A stretch of 64,000 nt of DNA, from positions 99,342,947 through 99,406,946 of the forward strand of contig NC_055992.1 in the NCBI RefSeq assembly GCF_018446385.1, in the 5' to 3' direction. Below are positions 9,488 through 23,185 of this stretch, in pieces. The notes under the pieces were generated by a model. That model ran no database searches. It was not told where the DNA came from and was given only the letters and a program-made list of their open reading frames with translations. Origin of the DNA: Zingiber officinale. Taxonomy: Eukaryota > Streptophyta > Magnoliopsida > Zingiberales > Zingiberaceae. Numbering within the stretch: position 1 is the stretch's first letter; each line of letters starts with the position of its first letter. The translations under genes and the position numbers were made by a program.

Positions 9488-12400
9488 TCAACGCGACGAC
9501 ACTCCAATGTGCCTTTCTGTAAAGGAAAGAAAACACAAGTTTAGTGCAGATTTCATGAAAACTTGTAGTGGGCAAAGGCTTTGAGTACAGATGCATTACC
9601 TCCTGTGGCAATAAGCTTCTCAACACGGGCAACTATATGCTTTCCATATGTGTACTTCTTCAAGGGATTCAAGTGAACCTTGATGCGCGAAAGGATGTGT
9701 TCACGATTTCGATCATCACATGTCTCGAGAACCTTTTGTACCACATAGTTGCCAAATTGGTCTTTCATCATAGCCTGCAATGCGAATTAGAAAACCAAAA
9801 CCCATTGTAGAGGAGTCAACTCAAATTATGAAAAGAAAAATCTAAACAACTTGAAAATCATACACGATAAAAACTTCTGCTGTTTAATGTTTTCATCAGC
9901 CAAGAGTAGTTCAATTATCAATATGGTATGGTAGAGTATCAATTAAATGATCAGTGTGGTCAAAACAACAAAGATGCCTACGGGAATTTGAATCCTATAG
10001 CTGCAAAACATTTATCGACACACGAACCCCTTCACATAATCTGAGCAAAACCACTTGAATAGTAAGTTATGCCTATGACCTATCGCAAACCAAAACCTCT
10101 ATTGGATCACAATCCTCAAACATTCAGCACAATTCTACAAGTATAGTAACAATGACAATAGAAAAAAGTTTTTAAAATAAAAACATTTTTATGGGAGGGG
10201 GGATGCCCAAGGGAAAAAAAAACTTCCTATAAAGCTTCAACTAAGTTGGCACTTGTAATGTTTTTACAAGGTACTAGAAGCCATGAGTGGCAATATCGGT
10301 ATGAAACATTCAGAGATTCTAAATATTGGCTGTATTGAAAAGGCAAGCTTGATAGGATCTGAATTGGTTAAAAAAAGAAAAAAAAAAGAACAAAATAATT
10401 ATTAATAATTAATCAAAACTTAAAATTACTAAATAATAAGTTAGAATTATGTTTATTAATTATTTTATTAATTCTATTAGCTTAAGTTTAATAAGTATTA
10501 ACTAACTTAATACATATTAAACAAATAATTTAAATTTAAAACTATTAAATAATAATTTCAATTAACTAATGATACCTTCACTAGGGATTAGAGTTAGAAC
10601 ACAAAGTCATAGATTAGCGTGAAAACTAAAGTTGTGAGTCAAAACTCTGATGCATGTTGGGGCAGAGAAGATGCCCTCATCTTCCTCGTGATTCGAGGAC
10701 ACCTGAAGCATGAGAAGAAAAGGGTGAGAATATCTTCCTCCTCGAGAATGCCTGAGACAGAAATCGACTTCGATGCAATCTGCCTCTAGCTTTGTGCCTT
10801 TGCATGACACCTTCCTCTTGAGAAGTTCTAAAGTTCTAAAAAGAAGAGACGAAAAGAGTGCCACATTCTTTCTCGAGAATGCCTGAGAACATGCGCTAAT
10901 GCTGACGCATCCACCTCCAGCCTATCCACCTTTGCACAACACTGAAAATGGAGAAATCAGCCAAATTGAGCATTCCACTCTAATTCAGCCTTTTTTTCCC
11001 CAAATTTCATCCTATTACCGATTAATAATATCCAACTTTGTGGTCGTTTGACCTCAATTAGTCCAGCTTTTGTTACTCAGAAGGGTGTTCAATTTCTCGG
11101 GCAAAATTGGATCGGCATCAACCAATCCTGATCCAACTTGCCAATCTGAATCAGTATTGAGCAATTCCACCAACTATGCTAGACGCAATATGTCCAATCC
11201 TTCATGCATGATTCCAAAAAAGGGTGCTTCATCTAACTCTTAAGTTTATTACCTCCGAAACATTTCTAAATATGCTCTTCACAGTAGTTATTTGCCTTTA
11301 ACCACATCATATTGATAGTCTCAGACACAACCTTTCATAATGTAGTCCAGCAAGGTGAAGCAAATGTGATTTGAAACAAATGGGAATTACTAGTAGTATC
11401 AGGGTGGGTGGTTCAGGTATTCACCAATAATTCGCAGATACGTCTAAATTGACTTGAGTGTGTCTACAGTTCAAGCATGTTATGGTGTCTCCCCTTCACC
11501 TTCTGAGTTTGGCTAGGCGGGAGACACCTAAACCCATACTTGCAAGATGCCTTAATTGACTTTCCTCCCTATACTAGAGAACAAACAGAATTCTTAAATG
11601 TCAAATTATGAATATAATTCCTTCGAACTTCATCAGCTTTCCAAAGTGAATCACTAATGCTGGAAATAATAAGTGGAAATAAGCTACCTGCAAAGGTTCA
11701 TTTTCATCTGTCGAACCAAGCATCTCACTTATTAGGAGTTGGCGTTCCTCAGCAGTGCCATAAGCCAAGCACTTCTCAATGACATTAGATGCATATTTCT
11801 GTTGGCTCATTTTAACAATCTGTCCAGCAAGGTTGCTGATGATGACGGAACGCTCTTCAGGTTTCCCATGCCTCAGAACATGCTAATGATAATTAAAATG
11901 AGTTAGCTTATAGTGAAACAAAAATCTGAAGATCCAAACTAAAATGATACCTTACGGAAGCAAGCACGCATAAGAACAACTTCACCATACAAGCAAAGGA
12001 TGCTAAAGAGGTGCAATAATGTGAAGGGAATCAAAACACAGAATCCACTTCAAATAATGTAAGCCATGTGTAGGACAAGCATAAATACATCGTGATTCAT
12101 TTACAAGGAAGGTTCTCAAATCACAAAACATGAGCAGACAAATAAATGCAAGAATACAAAAAAATAAAACATTGATGAATTACCAACAAACAATATATAA
12201 GTGGCAGCAAATCCACAAGGCTAAAGTCTTTCACAACTGACCATGTCAAACTGGCAAAGGTTATTAGTCAAGCATGATGAACTATCCCAATGGTCAAAAC
12301 ATATTTTACCTATTTTTTCGTCTCTTTTTGTGTACATTACAGTAATATAACAAGAACAACACCAAATATGCAAATTGTAGGAGTAATGGCTAATATAAAA

Positions 12401-15400
12401 ATTAACATAAGATAAGTCAACTTTTGGCAATGTATGATAGTCCTTTGGAGCTATTCTGACAAACCAAAAATGGAACAGTTACTAGATAGGTGAATAAGGA
12501 ATACAACACATACTTATTTCTAGGTATAGATTCTAACATTGCCTAATAACAGATGCCAATAACATGCAACATATCTCAAGGATGAAAGCACATATTAAGA
12601 CATTTTCCACTGTCTTCAATTTCCTTGATGCCCATTTCAAGTCCCAATATTTCTACAAAACATCCAATTTAGAATATGCAAACACACCTCTAAAGTAATA
12701 GCACCTAAAGAATTTCTGAGCAATCGAGGGCAACATGTTAACACTGCATATTTGCTTAGATGTAATCTAACAAACAAAAAAAATCTAATGTTCAAATGTA
12801 GATTTTCACCTTATCACTTGATGTTTTATTACTCAATCACTATACCCAACGGGACATTACTTGTGCCAAGGAATGTAATGAAAAGCAAGCAATGTAAGCA
12901 TTCTACAAAAACTTGTGCATGTTAATATGTCAAACAGATCTAGCAAATAAGATAACCTACTTGGATAACATAATTCCCATATTGGTCCTGTGCCAAATCG
13001 CAAACAGACTGCATGATCTCATCCATCATAATGCTTTGAGTTTCTGGATCATTACAGTACTCCAGCACTCTCTGCATAATTAATAATACATATATACAAG
13101 TGAAATCAGGATACACTTCTGAGTAAATAGTTTCTTAATATTATTTTCCAACAACTGCCACTTATAAAATAACCAAAAATAATTATGTTGAAACCTGTAT
13201 AACCCGACATCCATATGGATGGGTAGACAGTGCTAGAACATGCCCATAGAAAGATTCAATGATGAATTGTATCATCTCCTGAGGAACACATTCAATACAT
13301 TTCTGGATTACATGGTTTCCATTCTGATCACGAACACATTTCATTATATGTCCATCAAGTTCTAGTACCATTTCAGTCTTTTGAGCAACATCAACCACTT
13401 CTAACGCCTGCATAGTAGTAAATACTTGATATTTGTAAACCAACAGTAATCAACAGTTCAACACCAATAAGATCTAATATTCCATATTTAAAGCACTAAA
13501 ATGATGGGGAACCTGGAAAAGAGTAACATAGGTTATGCACCGCATCAAACGTACCAGCTATGCATTACAAAAAACAGCTCAAATCCACCATTCTGTCTTA
13601 TCTAGTAAAAATGACCAAAGAAAGTACGAAGTTGGTCTTTGGCTCAACCAAAATATTTAGAATTCCAATTTTAACATAGAAACCATAATGAGAATGTCAT
13701 GCAACACAATCAACTCAGAAACTCATTGATTTCAACCATGAAAAAGAGACTCTAATGAGGTCCAAGCTGCTAGGAACCTTTTTTTTCTTTATTTGGTGTA
13801 TCACAGTGTCTAACCAATTCCTAAATTAAGAAAGTATGATACTTTTTATTGTGGGATTCACCACGGGTATTTCTGTGCACGTATTTTTTTTATTGAATTT
13901 CCATTAATAGCTGTCATTTTGACAACTTGTGCATTTCAAAGTGTCAGATGGCAAATAGACTGCAAGTTGATTGCATAAGAGTGGATACATATTCACAGAG
14001 TATGTGAAAGCTCAAGATATGTGGACTCAAATGAGTACCTAATAAGGGTATGAATCCATGCTCTACGTAGCTACTTCTATAAACTATGATACATGATGAC
14101 TGTGATCAATGAGATGTTTTTCTCTGACATTGCAGGTGTGTATTAAATATCTGACAGTGGTGAAGGTTGATGAAGAATCAGAGTATGAGAGGTATGAGTT
14201 CCATGTTTTGTATGCCTACTTGACACAGTAACTTCAATACCTTCTTTTTGTGACTCAACATGTATGTGATGGATATCTGACTATGGGGAAGGTGGACGAA
14301 AAATCTGTGTAGGTAGCAGCTCAAGATTTTCTATGCTTTGGCTCAGTTACTTTTATACCTTTTTTCTTTGTGACTCAGACTCAATAACTTCTATACTTGT
14401 TCACAGGTCATAAAAGAATATGCAATGTTTAAAGAATAAATCTTGTTGAAAAGTTGTTTGACCTGATTGTTGTGATATGCAAATTCATGGGGCAATTCAT
14501 ATGGAGGTCAAATTAAATTTTGAATTTGCCTCAATGCTACTTATACTATGTGAGAGTGCAAATCCTCTTACATATAAATATTTTAAATGTTGCTTAGATC
14601 CAGCAAAATGGGCACTTCCCAACCAAAAAAAAGTATCTCCTAGATCAAATGCTCGCCAAGGCCTAGAGAAGGCACTTTCCCGAGGCATGCCTAGCTTAAG
14701 ACACTTAGGGGTAGCTACCCCTGAGTTACACATAATTGATAAGCACCTACTATCTTGTATCACTCGATTTGCATAGAATCTTCAAAGTATAAGCAGCATA
14801 AACCTTTAATTTGCGAGTCATGTATCATGCAGTGGACTGTAATCAAATTGGTGTTTGCTTGTAAGTGCATATTTAACCACTGCTATAAGCTTGATATTTC
14901 AGCTAGAGACTCCTATCCCAAATCCCAATAGTATATACTAGATGGTATCAGTATGGATCAATAATTTATCAAGATGCTTATAAGTCTAAATTTGTAATTT
15001 ATACTGATGCTAATACCATATTAGCATCCACTTGGTGCTGGCTAGCATCCAGCTAATTTAATCTAGAACACATTGACTTATCCACATAAGTGATCTTCAA
15101 TTACAAATATTACATTATCCAATAAAGTTAGACAAACCCAATTATCAAAAGTAGCCATAACGAACTTGCAGCCCATGCAGGATAAGTCGATTAAAAGATG
15201 TAACCACATTATAAACATTAATGCTATGAAATTCAGATAATCCCAAGCTTAACAAACCTTCTGGATTACTCTACACCCATACATTTGAAGACTGAGAGGC
15301 AAAACATGGCCCTTAAGATGACTTGCAAGTTGCTTTCTTTGAATTTCTGTACCATGCTCAAAGAACTGCAACCCAATTAGCAATGAACATTTAAAAGTTT

Positions 15401-18400
15401 TCTAGGGAAAAAAAATCAAGATTTAATTTGTTAACATAAGCATACTTTCTGAATGACATAGTTCCCAAACACATCAGTCATTAGAGAATGAGCTTTAGGG
15501 AGTATCTCGGGGAAAATTTTGTTCTTTTCTTCAACTGAGGCAGTCTCAAGTTTCTGTTGGATAAAACGACTGCCGTACTGATCCGCACTAAAAAAAAGAC
15601 AAAAAAAAAAAGATCTGATAGCAACTCTAAAATTTGAAGAGAATGAAACCAAAATGAGTCAGTGAATACCTGAACTCAACAACATGACCTACAATATCTG
15701 ATAGCTCCAAAAGTAATGTCTTCTTGTTCTTAAATTCTTCCAACAAAGATGGCAACATATAGCCTTCTCTCATGCCACCATTTTCTCCAGCTTCCCTTCT
15801 CAACATAGAAAGAGCATGAGATAACCTATCATTTTGCCTCAAAGGACTCCTTGTACCCAAAGTAGAATGAGCGTTAGTAGTTAATGAACCTCCCAAATAT
15901 GGCATCCCAATACCATAAGCATGACTACCAAAGTAACCATGATTCAAGCTATCTGATTTGAGGTGCATGCCATACTGTAAATTCTGCTGTGCAAGCAATG
16001 CTTCCAGGTATGGATGTTGATATTCAGGTAAATCCATTTGGTGGATATTAAGATAATTTTGTCCTAAATAAGGATCCAAACTTCCTGGAGGATATACATG
16101 TGAATCAGAAGCACCATGTACATATTGTTTGAACATGGAACCTGTAGATGAATTGTATTGCATATCTGCATCATCCAATACTATTTTGATTATTAGAGGC
16201 AGAGAACAAAAAACTACTGAGGAATATACATTCTAAAGTGACACATTCAATTTAAACATTCATTAATAAACATATTATGTTTGTAGAACAAAAAATAAAT
16301 TGAAAAAGAAATGAATAAGACAATGAAAAGAAAGATTACCAGAACCAAACTGATTGTTTAACATCATTTGCGCACCATAGATCCCAGTATAACCTTTTGA
16401 ATTCAATCGGTTGTAGTCAGTATTAGGCACATCAGCATTTAGACGTGCACTTTTAGAAACTGTTGAACTAGCAGATTGTACTTTCTTATAAGATGGTTGC
16501 TTTGGGAAGTATGTTTGCCCATTAGAAGTTAATCTAGCTAATTCAACGTCTGTTAATCTACCAGCTTTCTCAGAGGCATCAAAGTACCTGACATCATCAA
16601 GAGCTTTTTCTAATAATGCCGACTGAGACTTCTCACTGATGTTTTGATGCAGAAATTGCCTATTAATACCAGGGTCATCATAAAGCAATTCAGATTGTCT
16701 AACAGTCTCCTTGTTAATCAGATATTGCACATCACTCTCTTCCTCTTTTGGTATCATTCTAGACAAGTTCAATTCAGCAAAAGCAGTTTCAATATTGATA
16801 CCAGATGTATGAGAAGAAACACCACCTAAGACATTGGGTCTATTGCTATTACTAGTTTTTGTTCCCACTGGCGGCAGGCAAGGGCTTGGTGATCTTCGAA
16901 TTAATTGAGGATCAGGGGTTGTACTTCTAGAAAGAGAAGAACCCAGTGCAGATACTAAAGATTGATTGATTGAGGAGCCTAGGCTTCGGATCCTAGTAAG
17001 ACTAGAGGAGGTTGATCCAGATTGCATTTCCTTTAAACCATTCAAGTCATTCTGAAGCTGAATCATTGATGATTCTGAAGCCCTTAACGAATCAATATTA
17101 TCATAATGATTACGACTAGCTGGGCGTGAAAAATTTCCAGTGATAGCTGGATGGACAAGGTCCTCCTGTAAAGATAAATTTTATTGATATAAGCCTAAAA
17201 AGTTGTATTAAAGATCAAATTAAGTAGCAACACATTTAAAACAAGTCTCAGGAAGGTAGGGACATAAACATCAATGACAGAAGAAAGGCCAACAAGGAGA
17301 TGCATATTAACTAACAATTTACATTAATGATTCTACTGCATAACCACGCCACATGCTTTTGCCTAAGATATTCAAGTGATATTCATAGACACTATTCTTA
17401 GCATGACAAAACTATTCAAGATAACCATAACTTTATGCACATTATAGAAAACCTAGATGATATGCATATGCACCACCAGAAAAAGAAAATCATTTGTTAC
17501 TGATAAGCTGGAAGGTGGTTCAAAACCAAAGGCAGAATAAATTACAATCTTAGCTAAATCAAGGATAAGGTTATTCATCACAAGCAATCATATTATCTCA
17601 AAATGATTCAAAAAGGCAGCATGATCCCACACGGTTGAAGTTAGATAGAACTGATATATCCTAATTTACTGGCATAATAACTAGCAGAATATTCAATAAA
17701 GGAGTAGTCCAGCAACTGGAATTAAACTTATTTTAGAAATATCATCTACTCCATAGATTTCCTAGTTATTATGCATACAAGTAGTGAGATTGTGAGCAAA
17801 TATAATTGGCTATATGAGACACTGAAATGTATACAATTATGTGTATCAGTTCTGTCTAGCTATCCTTTCAGCCTCTCCGCATCATTCACCATTTAAGTAA
17901 AAAATAATATGATAACTAGCTGTATGAAAATCTGTCCTATAATCATTTTTGACAAAATGAAAATAAACCAAAAAAATATTCAAACAACATTTTACTTAAG
18001 CACTGAGGGCAATCATCTGGCAACTTAATCAGGCATCATTCAAGCATAAGATTCATCAATTATGTAGAAATGAAAATACTCATTTTGTCCCTCGGAATTT
18101 TGCAATATTAGAACTTGAAGTATGAAAAATACATGACTGTATCAGCATAGGAGCAGAATAATGTAATGATAGAGAAAGACACAGAAGAGCGAATATTTTA
18201 CTTGTTCCAAGAAACAAAGAAAATCAGATCCATTTATTACTATGATTAAACAACATACGAATGATGCAAGCCTCCAAAAAGAATAAGGAGTAAACAACAT
18301 AATTGTTTTGTTTCAAATCAGATTCATAACAAAATAATCACCACCATCACTGCCTAATGTATGACCAAATGCATGCAACAAGGTGAAACAATGTATCCTG

Positions 18401-19317
18401 AGTCATATTTACTAAGTCACACTCACTGAGTGATAATCAATTTATGCAATATGGTCATATTTACTAAGTAACCGTCAAGGAAGGTGATTGCAGAAAGCTC
18501 ATGTAAAACTTACAACCTTTAATATGACCAGCTATATATGCTCTTTGACTAGTTAGTCATTAAAAATTGGCAAACATGTTTTACTGGTAGTAAGATGGTG
18601 ATTGACACATAAATATATTTCCTTCAAAACTTGAAAACAGGTATTAAATCTGCAAATTTATAACAGAGCAAGATAAACCAATTACACCTGCAGGACATCA
18701 GCAAAACTTTTTCTCCTTGTGCCTAAACCAACATCTGGCATCCTGATAAATTCATTGCTATTCTGCTCAAGTAATTCCCCTGGTAGCTTTTGCAAATCTG
18801 GCATCTCTAGGCTTGGATGAACAGAGAAAAGAGAGCTGCTTTGGCTGTCATTTTTTATGTATTCATTTCTCCCAATCCTATCACCAATCCCTCCAAATGA
18901 AGAGCCCCTCGGATGAAATCTTTGTTGGACACGCCAGTCCTCTTTTGATATCGCTGGAGGCGGCATCCTTGGATTGTGATTCTCATTGGAGAAATAGTAT
19001 GATAAATAGTCCGGATGCGATCTCAAATCCTCCTCAGACAGAAAGCCTCCAGACTCCTGGACCCTTAAGTGGCTGGTCCCGTCCCCGAAGCCATCGTGCC
19101 CAAATAAGCTCCAAACGGCTGTTCTTGAATCATCAACCGTCGGCGGTGCACTTCCAGAACGGAGAATATTCACCTCATCCAGGTCCAAATCAAAGGCAGC
19201 AGCTCTATTGTTCTGCTGCTCTTGTATCAAAGCGTCAATATCCCTGTCGAAATCATCATCGAAGTTCCCGCTCATTGGTGTCTCCAGTGTCATCTTCAAA
19301 CACTGCGTAGCCATCAT
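9488..19317 (-). CDS. Pumilio-family RNA-binding protein, NABP plus eight PUM repeats, 979 aa
   Basis: Ten coding exons on the - strand: 18688-19317, 16340-17165, 15670-16180, 15446-15587, 15258-15365, 13195-13407, 12961-13071, 11688-11882, 9600-9774 and 9488-9516. All introns are GT-AG and the exons sum to 2940 bases (979 codons plus TGA), about the length of Arabidopsis APUM1-3. Residues 1 to about 640 hold the plant NABP-type region ([20 protein letters not shown]). Residues 656 to about 970 hold the Pumilio homology domain. Its RNA-contact residues are R1 S662-R663-Q666, R2 NY-Q, R3 CR-Q, R4 N770-H771-Q774, R5 C806-R807-Q810, R6 NY-Q, R7 S879-N880-E883 and R8 N921-Y922-Q925. By the known code this set recognises UGUAUAUA-type sites in mRNA 3' UTRs. 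The protein is expected to act in the cytoplasm, recruiting decay or repression factors. The start is the first ATG of a Met-Met pair. No damage is seen. Likely an APUM1/2/3-type gene. Confidence 0.95.
9775..11687 (-). other. Pumilio intron 8 (large)
   Basis: This 1.9-kb intron holds an AT-rich stretch (10360-10560) and a mixed-composition stretch (10600-11560) with no recognisable element. The frame at 10607-10864 (-) has no family signature. Confidence 0.6.
13408..15257 (-). other. Pumilio intron 5 (large) with a short internal duplication
   Basis: Within this 1.85-kb intron a segment with TATCTGACAGTGGTGAAGGT (about 14140-14240) recurs in diverged form as TATCTGACTATGGGGAAGGT (about 14273-14370). 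Overlapping frames on both strands at 14477-14776 have no recognised content. Confidence 0.5.
17166..18687 (-). other. Pumilio intron 1
   Basis: 1.5 kb between CAG|GT at 18688/18687 and the acceptor before 17165. Ordinary AT-rich intron with no element seen. Confidence 0.7.
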
Positions 19318-20319
19318 TAGAGCCCTTATTCAGACGATCATGATATCATTCGGCATCAAACAAAAAAGAAACGAAGAAATATGAAATTCCAAAATGAAAC
19401 GAGAAACAACAAATTGGAGAGGAGAGTTCTCGCCTTTACAACAGTTCCCTCATCTTATCCACCATTAGGCGCTTATGACCTCCATTCTGATCTTAAAAAC
19501 ACTTTTTTACAAATCCAGATTGATATCTCCGAAACGAATATGGGTAAAAATAGGAACTTTAGCCGTTTCGGATCGCCGCGACAGAGAAGGTAGAGAATCT
19601 AGGGTTCAACAAGGGGGCGGAAGAAAACGGCTGCTGGAAACGTTGGGACGGTGTTGCTTTTAAGGCACGTGACGGCCGTCGGATAGTCAGCGGAGGGTAA
19701 ATGATTGGTCTTGGCGTAACGTTCCCAGCTCCTTAAGCGGTTTGGACTGTAACGGAAAAAAATGTGACGTGTTTCTCTGCGTCCGATTCGTGATTTCGCG
19801 ATCCTCGCCGTACAATAACAGGGTGTGTTCTCGAACGGCCCCGCTACGGATTGGCCCGTTGGGCTGGGACCCATTGGATAAGCCAATTAGCCACTAGTTA
19901 TATTGATCCAACCGGACGCCGTGCGCAGCGCAGACTCTAGTCTACACGTCTTATCGGTTAGTTATTATTTTGACCAATTCCAAGGCCGGACTTGAGTTTG
20001 TTTACTTTCCTATTTATGTCTGTGGATTGGGAACCACAAAAGATGCATAACCTCCCCATGCTGTTTACAAATGTGCACCTAAAAAAAATTCCGCAAACTA
20101 CATTTCTATCTAGAGAAAAAAAATGCTTCTAAAAAATATATATTAAAAGGACGTATTAATTGTCTTATTATGAAAATCCTCACTTTAAGTCAAGATTAGT
20201 ATGATTTTATATCTGTTATAAGGGTAGCATTCAGATTTGCTATTGATATTACAAATCCAGAACTTTGTTATTATGGTTACTGGTTCGGAAATTGATGGAT
20301 TGGTTTAAAAGAAAGGGGC
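19318..20319 (-). promoter_or_regulatory. 5' UTR and promoter region of the Pumilio gene
   Basis: This is the divergent upstream side of the Pumilio start. About 19540-19960 is more GC-rich than the surroundings, as expected around a plant housekeeping promoter. I do not see a convincing TATA box. Open frames on both strands here are short and without family features. Confidence 0.4.
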
Positions 20320-20379
20320 ATGATGGGGCATATAACTTCTTTAGACATTTCAATCCTAAAAAGCCCTAGGTGTAAGATA

Positions 20380-20800
20380 TTCTGGATACTTGAGAATAAT
20401 AAACTATTCCATATTGAAAATTTTATATTATGCTATATGTTGTATCAAAAAATTTGGTATTTGAAAATTATATATCAATACCATACTAAAATTTTGATAT
20501 ATCAAAATTTTGGTATATCAATTTTTTTTTGCATGATTAAATTTCATGCCGTTCATATTAAAATTATTCGGTATTTAGTATTTTTGATATACTAAAATTA
20601 TAAAAGAGAAAAAATATCCAATTGTCCATCGAAATTGTTTAGTATTTTGTTATTTTGATATATATCGAAATATCAAAAATATTAAATTTCATATCGATAT
20701 CGAAAAATTTTGTATAGTATTATACCATATCAAAATTTTTGATATACCATTAATGTTGATATGGTATGTGTTGCATAACAAAATTTTTGATATTTTTTCA
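20380..20800. repeat. AT-rich palindromic repeat region, MITE-like
   Basis: Units such as TTTTGATATATCAAAATTTT and TTGGTATATCAA alternate in both orientations, so much of the segment can fold on itself. There is no coding content. It ends near TTTTTTCACCCCTATAG, where the LINE fragment begins. Ends and target duplication are not clear. Confidence 0.4.
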
Positions 20801-20812
20801 CCCCTATAGATC

Positions 20813-20962
20813 CTAGCTCAGAGGCGACTTCGCACTAGAGATAAGAAGGAATACTTTAAGAATCGGTATTGTATATTATATAAGCAGGATATAGAGACAC
20901 AAGATCACATATTCTTTGAGTGCCCTCCTGTGAAAGTGTTGTGGGGGAGGATCAGTGAGTAG
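20813..20962 (+). mobile_element. LINE fragment: reverse-transcriptase zinc-binding (zf-RVT) domain
   Basis: Fifty codons read RRLRTRDKKEYF, then IETQDHIFFECPPVKVLWG, and end at TAG 20960-20962. RLRTRD and the ETxDHxFFECP...W block are the signature of the zf-RVT domain at the C-terminus of plant L1-type LINE polyproteins. The first zinc-ligand Cys pair is weak (CILYKQ). It lies 200 bases left of the copia insertion, in the host DNA. Confidence 0.75.
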
Positions 20963-21166
20963 CTACATATGCATGGGGCAGGCGATGTCTACCTATCAAC
21001 GGATGTTATGTGTTTTTGAATGCTTTTTTAGAGGAGATTGAATCTCGACTAAAGCCTAACATCTTATAATGTTTACTTTTTTTTATAATCCAGGTATCCA
21101 GTTCTTCGAACCAATTACTTCTATAGGTGATTAGCTTGATCACATGGAAATTTTTTATCAGCCACC

Positions 21167-21582
21167 TGTTGGACGTGTAGGCATTACTGGAGACGAAAGG
21201 GTTCGTCCATTTCGCTACTGCAAACCGATGTTTGCTGCAAACGCCAGGGAGATGAAGGGGTGTCATTTCCCCTTTGTCTTCCTCAGCCTTCTTATTTAAG
21301 GTGCGTCCAAGCACAGATCCGATGGGGAGGTGAAGAGCGAGCAAGCGATCGAGGTTATCAAAGGAGCAGCGGAGGTGATCATGTGCAAGCAAAGGGAGAA
21401 CATCCGTAGGTTGGGATTTGGCTCGTGAACCTTCAAGCGCTTTCCGGCAGCTCCGTGATCGCGCTTCCGACAGCGGCAATCTCTTCATCGATCTACGTCT
21501 TCGGTTGCGGTTCTTCGGGAGATCACTATGAGTGGTTACTGCTTTATTTAGGTTTAGTTTCATGCTCTCAAAACTACCCACA
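21167..21582 (+). repeat. 5' LTR of the outer copia element
   Basis: TGTTGGACG...CTACCCACA, 416 bp. A TATTTAAG box near 21293 may be the core promoter. The antisense open frame over the LTR is not a gene. Confidence 0.92.
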
Positions 21583-21583
21583 A

Positions 21584-21595
21584 TGGTATCAGAGC
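21584..21595 (+). promoter_or_regulatory. Primer binding site of the outer copia element
   Basis: TGGTATCAGAGC lies one base after the LTR. It is complementary to the 3' part of initiator tRNA-Met, the usual plant copia primer. Confidence 0.9.
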
Positions 21596-21679
21596 AAACA
21601 TAGTTTTGAAAGCATGGAAATCGACGCGAAAAAATTCGCATTTTTCTTCTTCTGTCGCAAAGAAGACGATACTGTTCAT

Positions 21680-21910
21680 CAATTGAATTGATTAATCAAT
21701 CGATTCAATTGGAATGAATCGATTAATCAATCGATTCAATTGGAATGAATTGATTGAAATTGTATTCCAATCGATTCAAAATCGTAACAGAGAAAAAAAA
21801 AATGTGCAGAATCGATTCAACACTATGGATGAATCGATTAAAAGGTACTGTGCCTGTGCTGAATCAATTCATTAATTGATTCAAAAAGTTTAATCGATTC
21901 TTCAATCGAT
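21680..21910 (+). repeat. Palindromic ATCGATT repeats in the outer element leader
   Basis: TTGATTAATCAATCGATTCA occurs twice in tandem (about 21686-21740). Further GAATCGATT and TTAATCGATT copies follow to about 21910. Most units are self-complementary around ATCGAT or TTAATTAA-like centres. Confidence 0.7.
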
Positions 21911-23185
21911 TAAAAAGAGAAAAAAAAAATGGTATGAACAATACACAGTACCATTCGTTTCTTGCATGCATGAACAGTAGTGCACAATTGAAAAAATCAT
22001 GTAAGAAAAAAAAAATGAAAACGTGTATATAAAAATAAAAAAAAATGTATGCATGTTTCATTTTTTCCTTCGCGTACAGAATATCTAAAATTTAATTAAA
22101 TATTTATTAATCAATTAATAATACATATCTATATGTATTTAATTAATTAATAAATATATTTAATTAATTTATGGTTCAATTTACTGAAAATGGAACTAGA
22201 CCAACTTGGCCGATCAAACCCAGATCTGGTTTAAATTATTAATTAATTTAAGCAGACCAGTTTGATTCAATGATACCTAAAGCTGGTTCAAATTATTTGT
22301 TGGTTTAACCAACTCGATTTATTGTTGAATTAATTAGGGTGATCTTGATTACAGAAGTTGGGTTGATCAAATATGACCGGATTAGTTCTGGTGTGTCAGA
22401 TTTGATCATAAAAAATTAGATTTGTTCTAATGGGTTAGACTTAATCCAATAGGCATTGGATGAATCAAACGGACCTAAGTTTGATCAATAAGTCTGAGAT
22501 TGACTCAAATGGGCTTAAACAATAACAGAGCATAGGTCCAATTAGATTAGTTCTAATGAGGATAATAGACTAAGTTTAACATCCAGACTCCTGATTGACC
22601 GGTCTAATGGGTCAGTCGATTTAAACTCCTGAAAATCGAGAAGATTTGTTTTTCTTGATTTATAATGATGGTATGCCTGTATAAATTGAATTAAACTGGT
22701 TTTGTACTGGTTAGTCGGTTTTGTACTGGCTTATTTAAATTTAATTTTTCAGATGGCACGGACGATTACCACATTGACTCATCACGAAGTGCGGCGAAAC
22801 CAGCTCCGAGAGGAGATTCAGGAGATAGAGTATAAGTCTGCTTATGGAGTTGACAGACATGTTAGACGGCTGGATAGACTATTTTGGAAACTTGAGCAAG
22901 AAGAGTTTCTAGTCCTGGACAGTTATAGGATCTGTGCATTGATGCATTCATTGCCAAAGTATCCCAGGATAATAGCAGACTATGTATGGGGGCATCATGA
23001 AGGGTATGTCACATATTCAGTACTGTGTGAGGAACTACTTCACCATATGGGTGAAGAAGAGTCTGAAGAGGACCAGGAGATGCTCGAGGAAGATCCAGAA
23101 ATGGATCTAATGGAGAATCCTGAAGCTGCCCCATCTGAGATTATCCCAAATGAGTCCAGGTTAATAGGGATAGTGTTGACTGCTA

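Noticed and set aside
14477..14776. Overlapping open frames on both strands in a Pumilio intron
   Set aside because: No family signature, overlap on both strands, and position inside a spliced intron.
18813..19310. 165-codon open frame on the + strand
   Set aside because: It is the shadow of the first coding exon of the Pumilio gene on the - strand, which has family motifs and consistent splice phases.
21006..21691. Long open frames over the LTR at 21167-21582 and its partner at 38656-39071
   Set aside because: They lie across LTR boundaries, are antisense or cut by the primer site, and have no recognisable domain.
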